The notes beneath the pieces were generated by a model. That model made no database searches. It saw only the letters and a program-made list of their open reading frames with translations, and was not told the origin of the DNA. Made by a program: the position numbers and the translations under genes. DNA of 29,399 nucleotides from a virus. This document shows, piece after piece, positions 24,323-29,399 of the stretch (positions within the stretch are counted from its first letter, which is position 1; the number at the start of each line of letters is the position of its first letter). The stretch spans positions 23,795-53,193 of the IMG/VR virus record IMGVR_UViG_3300001352_000015. The stretch is one strand, 5' to 3'.

Positions 24323-27300
24323 CAATCAAAAAGCAACCCTCCTGGACGCTGCTCCTGGACAATGACAGCTACAACTTGAGTTTTTATTTTGTCCGCAAAC
24401 TCTTGAGCTCCGTCAGGCCCTCCATCCTCCGAATTTGGTTTTGCATCTTCAACCTGAGTTGCGTCTTCACCTGTGCCCTTTTTAATGTTGACCGATATGG
24501 AAATATTATTAGTGTTCCCTCCTGAAGATGTTGACTCAGCAACCGAGTTTATAGGGGAAACCTCTCCTCCGAATTGAAATTTTCCTGCATTTATTTGATC
24601 AAGCATTGGCTTACCAAGTTGACGAGCACTACTAGCCTTGATTACATACTCTCCTTCGCTTAACATCGCAGGAATTTGATCGATTCCAGATTTTCCTGCG
24701 ATGTGTCCACCACTGGCATACTTACGAATTGGGCCTCCGTTGTATAATCGACCTAACTGGCTACTATAATTATAATCACCAAATTGAGAAAAATCTCCTA
24801 CAGGGCTAGACTTAACGCCCGAAAAATCAAATGAGCTTTCAGGCATTCTTGATATAGTGTCCCTTCCTAGCCCCATTTTTGGCCCACTGCTGCCGCTAAA
24901 TATTTTTCCAAGTGCAAATTGAGCGGCAACGCCAATAGCCATATTCATCAACTGCTTTCTTTTTGCTTTTTTAGCCTCCCTTCTTGCTTTTTCCATTTGA
25001 CGAATATGATCTTCCTCTGAAAGTATTGATTGCATTGCACCTGTATCCTCGGTAAGTCCCACATTATCAGACTGAGCGTAAAAAGCGCTGCTCATCGCTC
25101 TTTTTTGGTACAACCTACCAGAGTCAAAACCTCGCCCTCCTCCAAAATTTTGGGCAAGCGCAGACCCTTGTTCTACAGGCGCCCCCATAGAACCCTCTTC
25201 TCTTTTTATTTTCCCCTTCGATAGTAAATTATTCTCCACAGCAGTTCTCAGAGAATCTTGACGTTTCTTTTTTCCTTCTAAAATTTTTGAAGATATACCG
25301 CCACCAATTAATCCAGCACTAAAAACTTCCCCGCCGCTAGCGAATTCAGGAGCGCGCCCTCCAGCGTTCAATCCATGCATAAATGATCCGCCGTATTTAT
25401 TTACAGCCTCTCGACTCATTAAATATTCTCCATCCGAAACCCTTGCGGGAACATTTCCGCCTTTTGAGTAATTGCGGACATTACCTCCTTGAGAAAACCC
25501 CATGGACCCCATTGCTTGCATGACCATTTTTTGCATCATGGCTTTTTGAATCATACCAAGAAACCCAATCGCGGCATCCATTAAACCTTCTTTTATGCTT
25601 TTTGTGCCATTAATTGCGTCAACCATTGCGTTGGAAAGCCCATCAGCGAAAGCTTGCGGAATTCTTTGGCCAAGCTCGTAGTCCATCGTTTCAACTTGTT
25701 CTGCCATGCTTTTCATGCCGCCCGCCAACCCTCTACCAAATGCTCCAGATCCAGTTTCGTGTTTTCTTTTGATTTCGAGTCTTTCTTTCTCTTTATCTAA
25801 GAGCGCTTGCTCGCTTGATATTTGTTTATTTGTCTCTTTGGTTATGTTTTTTATTTTTTGTTCGATTTCTTCTAGTTTCTTTTTTCTTTCGGCCTCAAGT
25901 TTCTCCAGCGTATTCAGTGTTTCTAGGTCTTGGTCAGAAATTAACAAAGGCTCACTATAATCTTCTGCATCTTTTTTGTTTTGTCTTAAATTTTTGAGTT
26001 TATCCTGGTCAACCACTTGATTAGTTTTTTCTTTTTCTATATTTAGCTCTCTTATAGATCTTTCTTTATTTTCTTCGAGGGTTGTGATTTTAGATTCTAA
26101 TCTAAATCCTTTCTCGGACATTGCAAAATCTTCCCTTTCCCTACCAGTTTGGTATCCTGGACCTACAGCATTTAACCTTTTTGCTGCGGCAACTTGTTCG
26201 GTAAACCCTCGGATTTTCTGGGAAGACCGAAGGCCTTCTGAAGACATGCGGTTTTTTCTTTCTAAATCTTTTATAATTTCAGCCCGACCTGCGAGTATAC
26301 CATTAATCTCTCGCTCTCTATCTGCTTGGCTTGTAGAAACACCCTTCTGCCGTTCCGCCAGAGACAGTATGTTTTCCATTTTAGTTATTTCTAAAGATAA
26401 TAATTCATTAATAGCCTTTCTTATTGTTGAATTTTCACCCGCTTCGCTGGCGATACTCTCTAAAGTAGACTTTAGTTCTTTTCCAGTTAACGAACCGACC
26501 CTCTCACTAATATCTTGAAAAGAGGACGTATCATTCATTCGAAGAGCTTTCTTTAATTCCCCCTGCAAAGGGTCGTTGACCTTTAATTGAGCTAATATAC
26601 CTGTTCTTAATTGATTATCGGCAGAAGCTGCCGCATTAGAGTATGCTTCTTCGGCTTTATTTATTGCTTGAAGGTATTTGCTTTGGGCTTTTTGCTGATC
26701 GGTCATCAAGCTACCCATTAATTTTTCTTCAAACTTTAAGTTGTCAGAAATTTTCGAATAGTTTTCTTTTATCTCAAGCTGTTTTACGGCTGCGGCTTGT
26801 TGGGCGGCGATTTGAGCTTTTTGAAGATTAAGTTGTGTAATAACTCCTCGAGCTTGTCCGTTTTTTGAATTATTATATTCTTCTTCTAAGACTCCTTGTT
26901 CTCTTAATTTTTTGTTTATTTGAGATAATTCAGCCTTGCGCTCTTTACCAGAAATATCTTTAGCAGATTCGCCTTTCAATAATTTGCGGTATTCATCTTT
27001 TTGAAATAGAATGTCCTGTCCACCCTCTTCAAATTTAAATTTAAATTTATCAGCCTTTTCATTATCTAAAAAATAATCGACGGCCTGACCTCGGGCCTGT
27101 CTTCTCCCGGAGCCCTTGCTTAATAAACTTTGCCTTAAAGATTGAATGTTAGTGTACCCCATTGTATTCAAAAAACCTGAAACTCCCCGAATATCATCGT
27201 CATCAATATTGGAAAGATTGTAGTTTGGATCAGTTCTCTCTCCAGATGCATAGTCTGCCAAGTTGTAAGTTTTTTGCATTTTTGCAAATGTTTTACGATA

Positions 27301-29399
27301 CGTTTTTTCTTTTCGGGCTCTATCTTCTTCAGATATATTTTTAAACTGAGGCAACTCTTTTGCCCAATTTGGTCCAAACAACTCATCCAAATTTATAGCT
27401 TGTTCTTCCTGAGACCCCATTTGATACAAAGTTTGACCCACGGTCATTTTTGGATCAAAACCTGCCTTGATTGCAGAGGTTAATCCTGCAGATTGAATAT
27501 CTTTAGTTAATTCTTCTCCTTGAATAATTTTAGAAAAAGTTTGGGACGCAGATTGATATTGCGTTGCAAGCCTACGACCTTCTTTCTCTTTCAGAGCTTT
27601 TGTATTTTGCTCCATTGCATCATTCCAACCGTCAAATGCGCCGTACAAGGCTCCTGCGGCAACAACAAAAGGTGCAGCTGGACCCAAAAATGGAGCGACC
27701 ATACTGGCCATCATTGCTCCTGTAGCTGCGCCCTGCAAGGCCCCTCCCGCTTGATAAGCCGTTCCTCCTTTTTCAGCTCCGCCTGACTGTAGGTAGCCAG
27801 AAGCCATAGATGTACCCATCATCATCATCATGCCGGACCCCGCAAATCTTTGACGCGTAGCTGCTCCCCTAGCAGTGGAGTTAGATATTGCAGCTAATTT
27901 TCTTTCAGCAGCAGCTCTAGTTTTCACCGCTGCATCAAGATCTCGGCTTGTTGCGGTTAATCTTTGTTGAGCACGATTGTAGGCAGATGTTCCCTGCTTC
28001 TGTCGACTTAATGCTTGTGTTTGTTGTTCTTTTGTTTTGGTTAATTTTTTTTCTGTTGCCGAGGCCTCTTTAATTGTTTTCGCATATTCTTCGCGAGATT
28101 GAAGTAAAGAATCTCTCTTAGCATCGTCCATTCTGAAACCACTCAGAAAGTCTCCAACAGCATAATTCGGCACAAATCCATTCGCACCAAACACATCACG
28201 CAAACCATTTGGCTCATCGTGTGTATTGGTTACGCCGAGGCCGAGGGGGTTTCCTTTGCCCATGAGTGCACCGTGTGAGCCCACGCGAATTTGTGAAACT
28301 GGAACACCAGCTGCTTTTTCCCTACCTATCGCATCAGATAATGGGTCAGCAAAGTTAGGAATATAGCCTTTCGCCATAGCTAAGTTTGAGATTCCCTCTC
28401 CGATCGATTTTGAATGCATGCTTGCAAGACCATACGCTTGTAAGGCTCGGTTAGACACCCCTTGTTTGAGTAGCCACCTGCTTAATTTACGCTTATCTTT
28501 TTTCGGAAAACTGTCCCATGTAAGATGTTCATTCATCAAGCCGTTGAAGTAGGGATTAGATCTTACCAGTCTTGTCATTTGCCTACGATCTATATTGCCA
28601 AATTTGTTTTTTCCAACCAATCCACCCGCGAGAGCTAGCCGTGCTGCGGCAAAGTTGGGGATGTGGCCGTAAGCCTTCTTGAAATAACCAGAACCTCTCC
28701 TATCTAAGCCTGCGTATGCCGCTCTGCCTCCAGTTTTATCTTTATAATCTTTATCTTTATATTCCCATGCTGCTCTGCCCCCTGCGAGAACTTGATAAAA
28801 CTTTTTAGCAGCTCCTTGTTGTAAATTATTAGCCAAGTCAGCTTTTACTTCTGCTCCCATTTTTCCAGCCCCAGCGGGAGCTCCGAAATACGAAAACACC
28901 CTAGGATCATAAGGTAAATCTATAGCAGATGTATCAGTTCTAGCCTTATAATCCTTAAATAAATGAGACTTGAGAGAGGCTGCAATTGCGCTTTCAAATG
29001 TACTTCCCGCAGCGCCCTTAAAGGCGCCTTTATTAAATGTTTGCTCGATTTGCTTCTTATTGTAAGGCTTTAAATTTTTCTCTCCCCCAACAATTCCTTT
29101 GGCAATATCTAGGGCTTTATTTGCTGCAGCTCTAGTAATTGCCTCTTGTATTGCTGGTAAATCTGATTTACTTTTTTTGTCTTTATCGTTTTTATCTAGA
29201 GAATAATATGGAACATCTACTTGGTAATAACCTGTAGTTCGCTTTGAAGCCAAACCTGCACTGTTTAAAATTTTTGTCCCACCTTTAGGGTCTTTTCCTA
29301 TAAAAAATTTAGATTCACTATCGCCAGAAGAGTCAGCTGTTAATAAAATTAAAGAAGAGTCTTTATTGAGATCTCCCAGTTTTTTAGAATTAAGATTTC
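24322..29399 (-). CDS. Tape measure protein (lambda H-like), 5' partial
   Basis: The frame is open to the right edge, so the start lies outside; a TTG at 29253 is internal, preceded by at least 48 in-frame codons. The N-terminal part has PNFA-type repeats (28140-28690). A hydrophobic Ala/Gly/Met stretch follows (about 27620-27850), then long Lys/Glu/Gln-rich helical segments typical of tape measure coiled coils. The C-terminal part is the usual tape measure tail: QAFADGLSNAMVDAINGTKS, GFLGMIQKAMMQKMVMQAMG, and two SGGxV...(S/L)(D/E)GEY(L/V)(M/I) repeats (about 25400-25470 and 24610-24720). More than 1690 residues are visible. It sets tail length and is ejected with DNA. Joined to the next gene by TGATG. 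Any lambda G/T-like frameshift genes would lie further right. Confidence 0.93.
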   Translation of the reverse strand, partial: NLNSKKLGDLNKDSSLILLTADSSGDSESKFFIGKDPKGGTKILNSAGLASKRTTGYYQVDVPYYSLDKNDKDKKSKSDLPAIQEAITRAAANKALDIAKGIVGGEKNLKPYNKKQIEQTFNKGAFKGAAGSTFESAIAASLKSHLFKDYKARTDTSAIDLPYDPRVFSYFGAPAGAGKMGAEVKADLANNLQQGAAKKFYQVLAGGRAAWEYKDKDYKDKTGGRAAYAGLDRRGSGYFKKAYGHIPNFAAARLALAGGLVGKNKFGNIDRRQMTRLVRSNPYFNGLMNEHLTWDSFPKKDKRKLSRWLLKQGVSNRALQAYGLASMHSKSIGEGISNLAMAKGYIPNFADPLSDAIGREKAAGVPVSQIRVGSHGALMGKGNPLGLGVTNTHDEPNGLRDVFGANGFVPNYAVGDFLSGFRMDDAKRDSLLQSREEYAKTIKEASATEKKLTKTKEQQTQALSRQKQGTSAYNRAQQRLTATSRDLDAAVKTRAAAERKLAAISNSTARGAATRQRFAGSGMMMMMGTSMASGYLQSGGAEKGGTAYQAGGALQGAATGAMMASMVAPFLGPAAPFVVAAGALYGAFDGWNDAMEQNTKALKEKEGRRLATQYQSASQTFSKIIQGEELTKDIQSAGLTSAIKAGFDPKMTVGQTLYQMGSQEEQAINLDELFGPNWAKELPQFKNISEEDRARKEKTYRKTFAKMQKTYNLADYASGERTDPNYNLSNIDDDDIRGVSGFLNTMGYTNIQSLRQSLLSKGSGRRQARGQAVDYFLDNEKADKFKFKFEEGGQDILFQKDEYRKLLKGESAKDISGKERKAELSQINKKLREQGVLEEEYNNSKNGQARGVITQLNLQKAQIAAQQAAAVKQLEIKENYSKISDNLKFEEKLMGSLMTDQQKAQSKYLQAINKAEEAYSNAAASADNQLRTGILAQLKVNDPLQGELKKALRMNDTSSFQDISERVGSLTGKELKSTLESIASEAGENSTIRKAINELLSLEITKMENILSLAERQKGVSTSQADREREINGILAGRAEIIKDLERKNRMSSEGLRSSQKIRGFTEQVAAAKRLNAVGPGYQTGREREDFAMSEKGFRLESKITTLEENKERSIRELNIEKEKTNQVVDQDKLKNLRQNKKDAEDYSEPLLISDQDLETLNTLEKLEAERKKKLEEIEQKIKNITKETNKQISSEQALLDKEKERLEIKRKHETGSGAFGRGLAGGMKSMAEQVETMDYELGQRIPQAFADGLSNAMVDAINGTKSIKEGLMDAAIGFLGMIQKAMMQKMVMQAMGSMGFSQGGNVRNYSKGGNVPARVSDGEYLMSREAVNKYGGSFMHGLNAGGRAPEFASGGEVFSAGLIGGGISSKILEGKKKRQDSLRTAVENNLLSKGKIKREEGSMGAPVEQGSALAQNFGGGRGFDSGRLYQKRAMSSAFYAQSDNVGLTEDTGAMQSILSEEDHIRQMEKARREAKKAKRKQLMNMAIGVAAQFALGKIFSGSSGPKMGLGRDTISRMPESSFDFSGVKSSPVGDFSQFGDYNYSSQLGRLYNGGPIRKYASGGHIAGKSGIDQIPAMLSEGEYVIKASSARQLGKPMLDQINAGKFQFGGEVSPINSVAESTSSGGNTNNISISVNIKKGTGEDATQVEDAKPNSEDGGPDGAQEFADKIKTQVVAVIVQEQRPGGLLFD
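28140..28690 (-). repeat. PNFA-type repeats in the tape measure protein
   Basis: Three copies of a short motif: AYGHIPNFA, AKGYIPNFA and ANGFVPNYA. Between the second and third is GREKAAGVPVSQIRVGSHGA, then GLGVTNTHDEPNGL, a conserved-looking linker I recall next to such motifs in other phage tape measure proteins. Function unknown. Confidence 0.7.

Noticed and set aside
25706-25960. Open frames on the + strand opposite the tape measure coiled-coil region and other tail genes
   Set aside because: They are antisense shadows with low-complexity Ser/Phe/Leu products, no ribosome sites and no recognisable domains.
29251-29253. TTG at 29253 as start of the tape measure gene
   Set aside because: At least 48 in-frame codons without a stop lie upstream to the window edge, and TTG with no clear ribosome site is unlikely.

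Overview
The window is a densely packed, AT-rich piece of a tailed double-stranded DNA phage (Caudoviricetes). Its tail-tip module follows the lambda siphovirus order. There is no rRNA, tRNA, CRISPR array, integrase or bacterial housekeeping gene, so it could be a free phage or part of a prophage. No stretch above 300 bases lacks a gene; the longest gap is 19 bp. Both edges cut through genes.

Rightward block (1-3310). A glycosyltransferase gene enters from the left edge: the end of a GT4-type enzyme with an inserted zinc ribbon, then the first half of a GT9 heptosyltransferase-like domain. The next gene overlaps it by 10 bp in the -1 frame and carries the rest of that GT9 domain plus an unrecognised C-terminal domain. 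A third gene, joined by a TAATG junction, looks like a Rad52/Sak-type single-strand annealing protein. It meets the leftward block tail to tail with a 14-bp coding overlap.

Leftward block (29399-3297), read right to left. It begins inside the tape measure protein (lambda H-like). Two tandem paralogous tail proteins of unknown exact role follow, then an M-like minor tail protein with two M-like domains, an L-like protein with the Fe-S cysteines, a K-like JAMM/MPN peptidase without its NlpC/P60 half, a fused I+J tail-tip protein, a 2744-residue fibronectin/stalk/fibre protein, and a small fibre protein ending in a self-cleaving S74 chaperone. Junctions are ATGA, TGATG, 8- and 14-bp overlaps, or gaps of 2-19 bp, so this is one co-transcribed, translationally coupled operon. 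No internal promoter was recognised.

The most unusual feature is modular. The same Trp/Tyr-rich module of about 100-150 residues, with 'LGW-(L/V/I)-(Y/W)' and 'W-(I/M)-(Y/W)-S' blocks, is embedded in four different tail proteins. Short carbohydrate-binding-like modules (Y..GD.V...G..Y...W) are scattered through three of the tail proteins. One module even sits between the two Fe-S cysteine pairs of the L-like protein. The tail tip therefore appears decorated with repeated surface-exposed, possibly glycan-binding domains. From memory, the aromatic module resembles repeats in surface proteins of Verrucomicrobiota, which would hint at a marine host of that kind; this is inference only.
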